This document shows, in pieces, positions 19,405 to 28,376 of a DNA stretch of 64,000 nucleotides. A program made the position numbers and the translations under genes. Position 1 is the stretch's first letter. Every line of letters starts with the position of its first letter. The notes below the pieces were generated by a model. That model did no database searches and had not been told where the DNA came from. It was given only the letters and a program-made list of their open reading frames with translations. Source of the DNA: Azohydromonas australica DSM 1124 (GTDB lineage: Bacteria; Pseudomonadota; Gammaproteobacteria; Burkholderiales; Burkholderiaceae_C); NCBI RefSeq assembly GCF_000430725.1, contig NZ_KE387203.1, positions 454,976 through 518,975 of the forward strand, written 5' to 3'.

Positions 19405-22400
19405 CAGGGATGGCCGCCCATCAGCACCGGCTTGATGCCCTTGGCTTCCTCGCGCCGCGCCATCCAGGCGTAGAGCGTGGGCAGCACCAGCAGCGTCAGC
19501 ACCGTGGCCGAGACCAGCCCGCCGATCACCACCACCGCCAGCGGGCGCTGGGTCTCGGCGCCGATGGCGTGCGACAGCGCCATCGGGAACAGGCCCAGCA
19601 TCGCCAGCATCGCCGTCATCAGCACCGTGCGCAGCCGCGTGAGGCTGCCCTGCAGCACCGCCTCGGTGAGATGCATGCCTTGCGCCCGCAACTGGTTGTA
19701 GTAGGTCACCATCACCACGCCGTTGAGTACCGCCTGCCCGAACAGGGCGATGAAGCCGATGGCCGCGGACACCGACAAGGGGATGCCCGTGATCGCCAGC
19801 GCCAGGATGCCACCGATGAGCGCGAAGGGGATGTTGGAGACGATCAGCAACGCGTTGTTGAACGACTTGAAGGCATCGAACAGCAGCAGGAAGATCACCA
19901 GGATCGACAGCGGCACCACCCACGACAGCCGCTTCATCGCCCGCTGCTGGTTCTCGAACTCGCCCGACCAGATGATGTCGTAGCCCTGCGGCAGCTGCAC
20001 TTCCTTGGCCGCGGCAGCTTGCAGGTCCTTCACCACCGAGCCCATGTCGCGGTCGCGGATGAAGATGCCGATGGCCGCCACGCGCTGCCCGTTCTCGCGC
20101 GCGATGTTCATCGCGCCGCTGGCCTGGCTGATGTGCGCCAGCCGCCCCAGCGGGACCTGCGCGCCGTTGGGCGCCGTCACGAGCACGTCGCCCAACGCAT
20201 CGAGGTTGCGGTACTGCGGCGCCAGGCGCACCGTCACGGCGAAGTGGCGCTCACCCTCCCACAGCTCGGACGTCGCCTTGCCTGCCAGGGCAGCCTCGAT
20301 CACGTCCTGCACGTCACCGACGTTGATGCCGTAGCGTGCTGCGGCGGCACGGTCGATGTCGATCTTGACCTGCGGCAGCTGGCCTTCGCGGTCCACGAAG
20401 CTGCGCACTACGCCGGGCGTGGCGCGCGCGATGGACTCGACCTTGCCGGCCAGGCGGTTGAGCTCGTCCAGGTCGTTGCCCTTGATCTTCACCACGATCT
20501 GGCCCTTGATCTGCGAGATGCTCTCCAGCACGTTGTCGCGGATGGGCTGCGAGATGCCCGCCTCCAGCCCAGGAACTTTCGACACCGCCGCGCCAAGCTC
20601 GTCGAGCAGCGCCTTCTTGGTGACACCATGGCGCCACTCGACCTCGGGCTTGAGGTCCACGAAGGCCTCAAAGCCGTTGAAGATCTTCGGGTCCGTGCCG
20701 TCGTCCGGTCGGCCCACCTTGCTCACGACGGTGCGCACCTCCGGAATCTGGCGCAGGTTGCTGCGCAATTGGCGCGAGATCTGCTGAGCCTCCTCCGGCG
20801 ATACCGAGGCTGGCAAGTCGGTGCTGACCCAGATCGTGCCCTCGTCGAGCTCGGGCAGGAACTCCGAGCCCAGCGTCGTGCCCACGGCCAGCGCCACGGC
20901 CAGCGTGCCCAGCGCGGCGGTCAGCACGCGCTTGGGCCGGTGCAGCGCCCACTCCAGCGCCGGCGTGTAGATCTTCTTGCACCCGCGCACCAGCGCGTTG
21001 TCCTCGTGCGGCAGGTTCTTCTTGAGCAGCAGCAGGCACAGCAGCGGCACCAGCGACAGCGCCAGCACCAGCGAGCCCACCAGCGCCGAGGTCACGCTCC
21101 AAGCCATGGGCGAGAAGATGCGGCCCTCATGGCGCTGCAGCGTGAAGATGGGCAGGTGCGCCGCGATGATGATCACCATCGAGAACAGCGTCGGCCGGCC
21201 CACCTCGACGGTGGCGCGCATCACCGCCTTCATGCGCTCGACCTTGTTCTTCATCTGGTGCTCGTTGAGCTCGCCCAGGCGGCGGAAGATGTTCTCCACC
21301 ACGATCACCGCGCCGTCCACGATGATCCCGAAGTCCATCGCCCCCAGCGACAGCAGGTTGGCCGGGATGCCCACGAAGGTCAGCCCCAGGAAGGTGGCCA
21401 GCAGCGACAGCGGGATCACCGCCGCCACGATGGCCGCGGCGCGCAGGTTCTGCAGGAACAGGAACAGCACGAACATCACCAGCATGGCGCCTTCGGTGAG
21501 GTTCATGAAGACGGTCTTGAGCGTCTTGCCGATGAGCCAGCTGCGGTCGTAGTAGGGCTCGATCTGCACGCCCTTCGGCAGCCCGCGCTCGTTGAGCTGG
21601 GCGATGCGGTCGTGCAGCGCCTCCAGCACCTTCGATGGGTTCTCGCCCTTTCGCATCACCACCACGCCGTTGACGATGTCGTCGGCGTCGTCCTGCCCCG
21701 CCAGGCCCTGCGGCGGGAAGGTGCCCACGCGCACCTGCGCCACGTCGCGCACCAGCACCGGCGTGCCGTTGACCTCGGCCACCACCACGCGCTCGATGTC
21801 GGCCGAGCTCCTGAAGCTGCCCAGCGAGCGCACCAGGAACTGCTGGCGGCCCTGCGTCATGGCGCCGCCGCCGGCGTTGGCGTTGGCGCGCTGCAGCGCG
21901 CTGAAGAGCTGGCCCAGCGTGATCTTGTGGTCACGCAGCCGGTCCATGTCCGGGTTGACCTCGTACTGCTTGATGCCGCCGCCCAGCGTCACCAGGTCGG
22001 CCACGCCGGGCACCTGGCGCAGCGCCTTCTCCACCACCCAGTCCTGCGTCTCGCGCAGCTCGCGCGGCGTGTAGCCGTCGCCGCGCAGGCGAAACCGCAT
22101 GATCTCGGCGATGGCGGTGGACGGCGGGGGCACCTCGGTCTCCACGCCCGGGGGCAGGTCCACCGAGCGCAGCCGCTCCAGGATCTGCTGGCGCGCGAGC
22201 TGGTCGGTGGTCTTGTCGCCGAAGGTGACCATCATGAAGCACAGCCCGTACTGGGTGTGCGTGAACAGGCGCACCGTGTTCGGAATGCCCGTGAGCGCGA
22301 TCTCGATGGGGATGGTGACCTGCTTCTCCACCTCCTCGGCAGCGCGGCCCGGGTACAGCGCGATGACGTTGACCTGCGTGTCCGAGACGTCGGGGAAGGC

Positions 22401-22511
22401 TTCCACCGGCAGGTTCTGGAACGCGATCACGCCCGAGCCGATGAACACGGCCAGCGCCAGCCAGATCATCAGCGGCTGCTTGAGCGCGAACTGGACGAAG
22501 CGGTTCATCAT
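19404..22511 (-). CDS. czcA: CzcA/CusA family heavy-metal efflux RND transporter
   Basis: Inner-membrane proton-driven pump of 1035 residues in the HME-RND group. The group signature is DFGIIVDGAVIVVE (about 393-406), holding the two Asp and the Glu used for proton coupling; the first membrane segment is followed by the long periplasmic loop with YPGRAAEEVEKQVTIPIE. It exports a cation such as Cu+, Ag+, Zn2+, Co2+ or Cd2+ through the adaptor and outer membrane channel encoded next to it; the metal cannot be told safely from sequence. Its start overlaps the adaptor stop by four bases and its stop overlaps the next gene start by one base. Confidence 0.93.
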   Translation of the reverse strand: MMNRFVQFALKQPLMIWLALAVFIGSGVIAFQNLPVEAFPDVSDTQVNVIALYPGRAAEEVEKQVTIPIEIALTGIPNTVRLFTHTQYGLCFMMVTFGDKTTDQLARQQILERLRSVDLPPGVETEVPPPSTAIAEIMRFRLRGDGYTPRELRETQDWVVEKALRQVPGVADLVTLGGGIKQYEVNPDMDRLRDHKITLGQLFSALQRANANAGGGAMTQGRQQFLVRSLGSFRSSADIERVVVAEVNGTPVLVRDVAQVRVGTFPPQGLAGQDDADDIVNGVVVMRKGENPSKVLEALHDRIAQLNERGLPKGVQIEPYYDRSWLIGKTLKTVFMNLTEGAMLVMFVLFLFLQNLRAAAIVAAVIPLSLLATFLGLTFVGIPANLLSLGAMDFGIIVDGAVIVVENIFRRLGELNEHQMKNKVERMKAVMRATVEVGRPTLFSMVIIIAAHLPIFTLQRHEGRIFSPMAWSVTSALVGSLVLALSLVPLLCLLLLKKNLPHEDNALVRGCKKIYTPALEWALHRPKRVLTAALGTLAVALAVGTTLGSEFLPELDEGTIWVSTDLPASVSPEEAQQISRQLRSNLRQIPEVRTVVSKVGRPDDGTDPKIFNGFEAFVDLKPEVEWRHGVTKKALLDELGAAVSKVPGLEAGISQPIRDNVLESISQIKGQIVVKIKGNDLDELNRLAGKVESIARATPGVVRSFVDREGQLPQVKIDIDRAAAARYGINVGDVQDVIEAALAGKATSELWEGERHFAVTVRLAPQYRNLDALGDVLVTAPNGAQVPLGRLAHISQASGAMNIARENGQRVAAIGIFIRDRDMGSVVKDLQAAAAKEVQLPQGYDIIWSGEFENQQRAMKRLSWVVPLSILVIFLLLFDAFKSFNNALLIVSNIPFALIGGILALAITGIPLSVSAAIGFIALFGQAVLNGVVMVTYYNQLRAQGMHLTEAVLQGSLTRLRTVLMTAMLAMLGLFPMALSHAIGAETQRPLAVVVIGGLVSATVLTLLVLPTLYAWMARREEAKGIKPVLMGGHP

Positions 22512-23641
22512 TTGGCGGCATCCATCAGCTGGTTCAGGTACAGGCCCCCGCCCACCACCACGCGCTCATCGGCCTTCAGGCCCGAGAGCACCAGCACCGA
22601 CTGCGGCCCGGCGTTGCGCACCTGCACCTCGCGCCGCTCATAGCGGCCCGGGGCCTGCTGCACGAAGGCGTAGGACTGGCTGCCGCGCAGGAACACCGCG
22701 TCGGCGGGCACCTGCGGCTGCGTGGCGGCATGGCGGATGGACGCCGTGACGTACATCTCCGCCTTGAGCTTGCGATCGGGGTTGGGCACGCGCACGCGCA
22801 CCTTGACCGTGCGCGAGGCCGGGTCCACCGACTCGCCCACCGTCACGATGGTGGCGCTGAAGCGCTCGTCGGGCCAGGCCGCGGCCTGCAGCTCGACGCG
22901 CCCGCCGGCCTTGAAGGGCGCCAGCAGCGTCTCGTCCACGTCCAGCGTCGCCCACAGCGAGGCGGGGTCGCTGATGACGAACAGCGGCGGCCCCTGCACG
23001 TCCGGCCGCACCTCGCTGCCGGGGTTGGTGTTGCGCTCCACCACCACGCCGGCCAGCGGCGCGGCCAGGGTGAAGGTCTGGGTCACGGACTTCACGCCCA
23101 CGCCGTACTGCGCCAGCCGCGCACGGGTACGCGCTTCCTCGGCCTGCGAGCGCGCCAGGTCGGCCTCGGCCTGCTGCACTTCCTTGAGGGCGATCACGCC
23201 GGCACCGCCCAGTTCGCGCGCGCGCTCGGTGGCGCTGCGCGACAGCCGCAGGTCGGCCTCGGCCTTCTGGTAGTCGGCCTGCGCCTGGCCGATGTCGCCG
23301 GAGCTCAGGTCCGCCAGCGCGTCGCCGCGCTTGACCGGCTGCCCCACCGTGGCGCGCAGTCGCTCGATGCGGCCGCCATAGGGCGCCCACACGCGCACGG
23401 TGCGGTCCTCGTCCCAGGTCAGGCGGCCGGGCACGGTGAGCTGGCGCTCGGCATTGACGCTGGCGGTCGCGACGCGGATGCCCTGCGGGTCCTTCTGGCC
23501 GGGGAAGCTGACCACGGCGCCGGAGATGGCGGGCGCCGGTTCGGGCGCGGCGGGCTCGTGCTTGGCGCAGCCCGCCAGCACGGCGCACAGCACCACGCCG
23601 CACGCCAGGGTGCGGCTGCTCAGGGAAAACGGAGGAATCAT
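22508..23641 (-). CDS. czcB: HME-RND efflux periplasmic adaptor (CzcB/CusB family) lipoprotein
   Basis: Membrane-fusion adaptor of 377 residues. The N-terminus is a lipoprotein signal with lipobox LAGC (Cys about 25). Then come the barrel-sandwich hybrid halves around a coiled-coil hairpin (about 130-200, KAEADLRLSRSATERARELG to SQAEEARTRARLAQYG) and the barrel segment VERNTNPGSEVRPDV. The ATG at 23641 is preceded by a Shine-Dalgarno-like CGGAGG region and sits 59 bases after the channel gene. It links CzcA in the inner membrane with the outer membrane channel. Confidence 0.92.
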   Translation of the reverse strand: MIPPFSLSSRTLACGVVLCAVLAGCAKHEPAAPEPAPAISGAVVSFPGQKDPQGIRVATASVNAERQLTVPGRLTWDEDRTVRVWAPYGGRIERLRATVGQPVKRGDALADLSSGDIGQAQADYQKAEADLRLSRSATERARELGGAGVIALKEVQQAEADLARSQAEEARTRARLAQYGVGVKSVTQTFTLAAPLAGVVVERNTNPGSEVRPDVQGPPLFVISDPASLWATLDVDETLLAPFKAGGRVELQAAAWPDERFSATIVTVGESVDPASRTVKVRVRVPNPDRKLKAEMYVTASIRHAATQPQVPADAVFLRGSQSYAFVQQAPGRYERREVQVRNAGPQSVLVLSGLKADERVVVGGGLYLNQLMDAAK

Positions 23642-23700
23642 GGACGGCTCGGAAAAATGGGGAGACGGCACGGAAGGCGTGACGGTCTGCAATGCAGGGC

Positions 23701-24987
23701 TCAGCGCGAGGCCGCCCCGGCCTCGAACACGGTGGCGCTGGCCTGCAGCGCCGCGGCGGCCTGGGCCAGCTCGGCCTCGGCACTGATGCGCTCGATCTGC
23801 GCTGCGCGCAGCGCACGGCGTGCGTCCAGCACCTCCAGCACGCCGCTGGCGCCGCGGCTGAAGGCCAGCTCGGCACCGGCGGCCACGCGCTCGGCCGCGG
23901 GCAGCAGCTCTTCCATCACCAGGCGGCGGCGCGCCAGCGCGCCCTGCCATTGCGACTGGGCGCGCGCGGCCTCGCCGGCGGCCTCGGTGCGCGCGCGGCG
24001 CAGCGCCTCGGCGGCGCTGTCCACGTCGGCCTCGGCGCGGGCGATCTCGCCCTGGTAGGCGTGGTTCACCAGCAGCGGCACGCTGGCGAACAGCGACACC
24101 GTGTTGCCGGTGCCGCTGGAGTTGGTCGGGGTGACGGGGTAGCGGTCGAGCTGCACGCCCACGCTCACGTCGCGCGTGGCCTGCGCCCGGGCCAGCTCGC
24201 GGGCGCGCTCGGCAGCCTGCAGCCGCGACTGCGCCGCCACCACGCCGGGGATCTGCTCCGGCGCCGCCGGCACGGGCGGCGCCGCCGGCACCACCAGGCG
24301 CGGCTGCAGCGCCCCCGCCTGCTCCGGCGCGCCCAGGGCCAGCGCCAGCTGCTGGCGCAGCGCGCGCAGCTCGTTCTCGGCCAGCACCAGGTCGGACTGC
24401 ACGCGCAGCGCATCCAGCTCGAAGCGGGTGGCGTCCAGCCGCGCGGCGTCGCCGCTCTTCACGCGCTTCTCGAAGGCCTGCAGCGACTCGCGGTTGAGCG
24501 CCGCCCCGGCCGTGAGCTCCTCGCGCCGCGCCAGCGCCGCGGCCAGGGCGTTGTAGGCCGACAGCGTGGCCAGCGTGGCCTGGCGCGTGATTTCGGCCAG
24601 GTCGGCGCGCGCGGCCTCGCGCTGCGCCTGCGCCGTGGCCACGCGCAGCTGCGGCTTGCCGCCGCGCTCGATGACCTGGTCCACGCGCAGCTGGTGGTCG
24701 AAAGCCTTGTTCCACAGCGAGCCGCTGCCCATGTTGCGCCCCAGGTTGCCCGCGCCCAGGCCGAGCTGCGGGTTCGGGCGCTGGCCGGCGGTGATCACGT
24801 CGGCCGCGGCGGCGCCCAGCGCGCGCTCGGCGGCCAGCACGTCGGGATGGCACAGCGGCACGCGCGCACGCACTGCCTCCGGCGTGAGGTCTTGCGCGGC
24901 AGCTTGTGAAAGGGCTGGGCAGGCCCATACCGACGCAGCAGGCCACAGCCACGCCGCCAACAACAGCACAGAAGAAAGCTTGGACAT
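23701..24987 (-). CDS. czcC: TolC/CzcC family outer membrane efflux protein
   Basis: Outer-membrane channel component of 428 residues with a signal peptide (LSSVLLLAAWLWPAASVWA). Two homologous OEP halves are visible as long Ala-rich helices (LRVATAQAQREAARADLAEITRQA and VDSAAEALRRARTEAAGEAARAQS) and the central barrel strands. It is the first gene of the operon czcC-czcB-czcA-barrel protein, reading away from the divergent response regulator at 25196. The start at 24987 gives a compact signal peptide. Confidence 0.92.
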   Translation of the reverse strand: MSKLSSVLLLAAWLWPAASVWACPALSQAAAQDLTPEAVRARVPLCHPDVLAAERALGAAAADVITAGQRPNPQLGLGAGNLGRNMGSGSLWNKAFDHQLRVDQVIERGGKPQLRVATAQAQREAARADLAEITRQATLATLSAYNALAAALARREELTAGAALNRESLQAFEKRVKSGDAARLDATRFELDALRVQSDLVLAENELRALRQQLALALGAPEQAGALQPRLVVPAAPPVPAAPEQIPGVVAAQSRLQAAERARELARAQATRDVSVGVQLDRYPVTPTNSSGTGNTVSLFASVPLLVNHAYQGEIARAEADVDSAAEALRRARTEAAGEAARAQSQWQGALARRRLVMEELLPAAERVAAGAELAFSRGASGVLEVLDARRALRAAQIERISAEAELAQAAAALQASATVFEAGAASR

Positions 24988-25051
24988 GAATCAGCGGCAC
25001 AGCCCACGCGGCGGCGCCATCCGGCAAAGTGGTTCAGGGGCGGGGGTTTTT

Positions 25052-25075
25052 TGTTGACGTTGCCCCACGTCAACA
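25052..25075. promoter_or_regulatory. Perfect 9-bp palindrome in the divergent czc promoter region
   Basis: TGTTGACGT (25052-25060), spacer TGCCCC, ACGTCAACA (25067-25075). It lies between czcC (start 24987) and the response-regulator gene (start 25196), and a T run stands to its left on the plus strand so that it is not a terminator in either direction. It has the form of an operator for the efflux operon and its regulator. Confidence 0.55.
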
Positions 25076-25195
25076 GTCCGGGTGCATGCTAGGCAAGCGA
25101 CCTTGCGAGCAGCTATCAACTGGCAAGGCAAGAGGTTTTGCCCTCAACGGCATGAGTGCCAAGTACGCTCGCGTCCCTCTGAGCCGAGGCTGGAC

Positions 25196-25864
25196 ATGTG
25201 GCTGCTCCTGATCGAAGACGATGAAGTGACGACTCGCGAGTTGGTGCTGCGCTGGCAGCAACGCAACTGGTCGGTGCTGCACTGCGGCACCCTGGCGCAG
25301 GCACAGGCCGCGGTGAAGGACGGGGCGTTTGATGCCATCGTCCTCGACCGCGGCCTGCCAGACGGCGATGGGCTGGACTGGCTGCAGTCGCTGCGCCGAC
25401 ATGACCGACTCACGCCGGTGCTGATGGTGTCCGGCCGGAGCCATGTCGCGGACCGGGTGGCGGGCCTGCGTGCCGGTGCCGATGCCTACATGGTCAAGCC
25501 TTTTGCGCCACAGGAGCTTGATGCGCGCATCGACGCGCTCGTACGTGTCGGCGAGCGCGGCTGCGGCGAGATGCTGCGGTTCGGCAAGCTGAGCTGGTTC
25601 GGGGCCGAAGGCAGCGCCGTGATCGACGGTCGGCGCCTGCGCATGTTCCGGCGCGAGTTCGAGGTGCTGGGCATGTTGATGCGTGATGCGCCCAACACGG
25701 TTGCGAAGACAACTTTGGCCGAGGCTCTGGCTCAACGCAATGGGGACGTTTGCGGCGAAGCGGCCGAGGTCTACGTGTGCAGGCTTCGCAAGAGGCTTGC
25801 GGGTTCCGGCATCGAGATCCAGACCGTTCCGCGCTTAGGGTACCGCTTGGCGCTGGGAAGCTGA
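25196..25864 (+). CDS. OmpR-family response regulator
   Basis: DNA-binding response regulator of 222 residues: receiver domain (about 1-115) with acidic pocket Asp8/Asp9 (IEDDE), phosphoacceptor Asp51 in IVLDRGLPDGDG and Lys101 in MVKPF, followed by a winged-helix trans_reg_C domain (about 130-218) ending VPRLGYRLAL. The ATG at 25196 is preferred: GAGG stands 6 bases before it. The position divergent from czcCBA suggests control of metal efflux. The convergent sensor at 25987-27816 is the obvious partner by place, but that sensor lacks the phosphoacceptor histidine. Confidence 0.87.
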   Translation: MWLLLIEDDEVTTRELVLRWQQRNWSVLHCGTLAQAQAAVKDGAFDAIVLDRGLPDGDGLDWLQSLRRHDRLTPVLMVSGRSHVADRVAGLRAGADAYMVKPFAPQELDARIDALVRVGERGCGEMLRFGKLSWFGAEGSAVIDGRRLRMFRREFEVLGMLMRDAPNTVAKTTLAEALAQRNGDVCGEAAEVYVCRLRKRLAGSGIEIQTVPRLGYRLALGS

Positions 25865-25986
25865 TACCGCGCGAACGTGCGCAGCCTCAGGCGGCCGGCA
25901 GCATTTCTAAGCTCCGGCGCCTGGACTGCTGGCCCGCAACATGGTGCATGGCTGCTGCATCGGCTGCCCGCTGCTGGCCGAGGATT

Positions 25987-27816
25987 TCAGGGGCCCGTGG
26001 ACGGGGATAGCTCGGCACTGAGGGTGCCTGCGGCAGCTTCCGTGCCGGCGGGGGCTACCAGCACCGGCGGCAGCGGCAGCTCGCACCAGATCTCCGTTCC
26101 CTGGCCCGGCTCGCTGCGCACGCCCACCGTGCCGTCGTGCAGCAGCACCAGGCGCTTGACGATGGACAGCCCCAGCCCGACATCGCCGTGGCCCGGCGTG
26201 TCCGGGCTCGCGGCCATGGACAGCGGCTCGAACAGGCGCCGGCGCTGCTCGGCCGTCATGCCGCTGCCGGTGTCGGCCACGGCCACGCGCCAGCGGCCTG
26301 CGCCCAGCGGCGCCAAGCTCAGCGACACGCTGCCTGCGTCCGTGTGGCGCAGCGCGTTGGACAGCAGGTTGTTGATGATCTGCGCCAGCCGCCGCGCATC
26401 GCCCAGCACCGGCTGGCCGTGCGCGGCCATGCCCATGTACAGCTCCATGCGCACGCCCTTGGCCTGCGCGGGGGACTCGAACAGGGCGATGCACTCCTGC
26501 GCCAGCGGCGCGAGCGCGAAGGGCTCGCGCTGCAGTGCCAGGCGGCCGGTCTCCAGCTGCGAGAAGTCCAGCAGGTCGTCCACCAGGCCCAGCAGCAGCG
26601 TGCCCGAGCGCATCAGGGCGCGCAGCTCGCGGCGCTGTTGCGCGGGCGGCAGCGTGGGCGTCGTGCCGTGCAGCCGCCGTGCCATCTCGATCAGCTCGTG
26701 CAGCGGCGCACGGATCTCGCGGCTGATGCCGGTCAGGAACTCGGCCTTGACGCGGTTGGCCTCGGCCAGCTCGCCGATGGCCTGGCGCCGGCGGCGCAGC
26801 AGCCTGAAGCTCCACAGCGCCAGCACCGCGATGGCGGCATCCAGCGCCGCCGTGCCCAGGCCCATGAACCAGGCCGACTCGCGCCAGCCGCGCAGCATCA
26901 GCCCGTCGGTGGCGAGCGTGACCACCGCCAGCGGGAAGGCGTCGACGGCGCGCGCGGCCACCATGCGCCGGTCTGCCTGGCCGGGGTCGGAGGGCCGCGA
27001 GGCCGTGGTCAGCACGTTGGCGCTGCGCCGGCCTTGCGCCTGCGCCTGCTCCAGCGCCTGCAGCGCCGGCGCGTCGCGGTAGGACTCGCTGAGCGGGGAC
27101 ACGCGCTGCGGATGGCGGGCCAGCGGCGTGCCGTCGCGGCGCAGCAGCAGCACGGCGGTGTGGGCGTCGTCGAGGTTGATCGAGCGGTAGAAGCGCTCGA
27201 AGTACGACACCTCGATGCCCGTGATCACCAGGCCCAGCATCCGCCCGCTGGAGGAGCGGATCTTGCGCGTCAGGAAGAAGGTCCAGCGCCCGGTGTCGCG
27301 GCTGAGCACCGGCGCGGAGAGGTAGGACTGCAGCGCCGGCTGCGCCAGGTGGACCCTGAAGTAGTCGCGGTCGTACACGTTGACGTGCGGTGCCGGGAAG
27401 CTGTGGCGGTTGACCAGCACCTGGCCCTGCATGTCGATGATGGCGATGTCGCTGGCCAGCCCGCCCTCGGTGTGCTGCTCGGAGATCCAGTCGAACATGC
27501 GCCGCGAGCTGGCGACCTCGCGCAGCCGCGCCTCGCTGTCGCCGGCCTGCTCCTGCACCCGGTCCACGATGCGGCCCAGCACGCCGTCGGCCGTGTACAC
27601 CACTTGCTGGGCATGCTCCGCCACCGTGGTGGAAAAGTTGTCCATGTACAGCCGCCAGGTGTCCAGCGTGTCCGCGCGCTGCTGGCGCAGCACCAGCGCC
27701 GTCGCCAGGCTCAGGGCCGCGATCACCATCACCGCGGCCGCGAGCACCAGCCACTCGCGCAGGCCCTCGGGGTGGCGCGGGGCGCGCTCGGCGGCGGAGG
27801 GCATGGATTCGGACAT
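25987..27816 (-). CDS. Cache-domain sensor histidine kinase with phosphoacceptor His replaced by Arg
   Basis: Membrane sensor of 609 residues: transmembrane segment at about 23-45, a periplasmic double-Cache-type domain (about 46-300, with the YDRDYFRVHL and FFLTRKI landmarks), a second membrane segment (about 318-338), then HisKA and HATPase_c. ATP-binding boxes are intact: N box INNLLSNALRH, G1 VADTGSGM, G2 GDVGLGLSIV. The H box reads SREIRAPLHE where nearly all kinases have SHEIRTPLN; the codon at 26719-26721 is CGC (Arg366) instead of CAC. It therefore probably cannot autophosphorylate in the usual way. It may act as a phosphatase-only or pseudokinase sensor, or a single-base error may be present. 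Confidence 0.82.
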   Translation of the reverse strand: MSESMPSAAERAPRHPEGLREWLVLAAAVMVIAALSLATALVLRQQRADTLDTWRLYMDNFSTTVAEHAQQVVYTADGVLGRIVDRVQEQAGDSEARLREVASSRRMFDWISEQHTEGGLASDIAIIDMQGQVLVNRHSFPAPHVNVYDRDYFRVHLAQPALQSYLSAPVLSRDTGRWTFFLTRKIRSSSGRMLGLVITGIEVSYFERFYRSINLDDAHTAVLLLRRDGTPLARHPQRVSPLSESYRDAPALQALEQAQAQGRRSANVLTTASRPSDPGQADRRMVAARAVDAFPLAVVTLATDGLMLRGWRESAWFMGLGTAALDAAIAVLALWSFRLLRRRRQAIGELAEANRVKAEFLTGISREIRAPLHELIEMARRLHGTTPTLPPAQQRRELRALMRSGTLLLGLVDDLLDFSQLETGRLALQREPFALAPLAQECIALFESPAQAKGVRMELYMGMAAHGQPVLGDARRLAQIINNLLSNALRHTDAGSVSLSLAPLGAGRWRVAVADTGSGMTAEQRRRLFEPLSMAASPDTPGHGDVGLGLSIVKRLVLLHDGTVGVRSEPGQGTEIWCELPLPPVLVAPAGTEAAAGTLSAELSPSTGP

Positions 27817-27947
27817 CGGTCGGGCACGCTGCCCAAAGGGTGCGCGGCGCTAGGTAGCAAAAAAGGCGGCGCATCATAGCTACCGGGGTAAACCCGAAGC
27901 GTGCAAATCGACCGTTTTATGCTGCGCCGCTCCAAGGAGAAACCCGA

Positions 27948-28289
27948 ATGTTCAAGAAGCTTTCATTTGTGTTGGTCCTGCTGAGCGTGGCCTGGCCGGC
28001 GCGGGCCAGCAATTGCGAGGAGATCCAGGCCGGCATCGCGGAGCGCGTGCGTGCCGGCGGCATCGAGCGCTTCACGCTGTCCACGGTGGACATGGAGGCC
28101 GAGGCGCCCGGGCGCGCGGTGGGCCGCTGCGACCAAGGGCGCAAGAAGATCATGCTGGTGCAGGAAGCCGGCGCGGTCAGCGCGGACGGCGCGGCGCCCC
28201 GGCGTGCGCCGGCGCCGCGCCGCCAGGAGACCATCACCGAGTGCAGGGACGGCACGGTGGTGGTGGGCGGCGGCAGCTGCGGCCGGTAG
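27948..28289 (+). CDS. DUF1161 family periplasmic protein
   Basis: Small exported protein of 113 residues. A signal peptide (about 1-20, ending ARA) is followed by the DUF1161 core NCEEIQAGIAERVRAGGIERFTL and GRCDQGRKKIML with two cysteines that are likely to form a disulfide, then a Pro/Ala/Arg-rich tail with another pair of Cys (TECRDG and GSCGR). AAGGAG 8 bases before the ATG at 27948 supports the start. The family function is not known. Confidence 0.82.
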   Translation: MFKKLSFVLVLLSVAWPARASNCEEIQAGIAERVRAGGIERFTLSTVDMEAEAPGRAVGRCDQGRKKIMLVQEAGAVSADGAAPRRAPAPRRQETITECRDGTVVVGGGSCGR

Positions 28290-28376
28290 CCGCTCGCCAG
28301 GCGCCAGTCGCCTACGGGCGACGGCTGAAACAACCGGAACGTGACCGGGCGGCGCGCGCGTGGGAAGCTTGCCGCC

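Noticed and set aside
19380..22643. A 1087-codon plus-strand open frame over czcA
   Set aside because: Composition is dominated by His/Arg/Gln, as is usual for the complement of a GC-rich gene; czcA has clear motifs on the minus strand.
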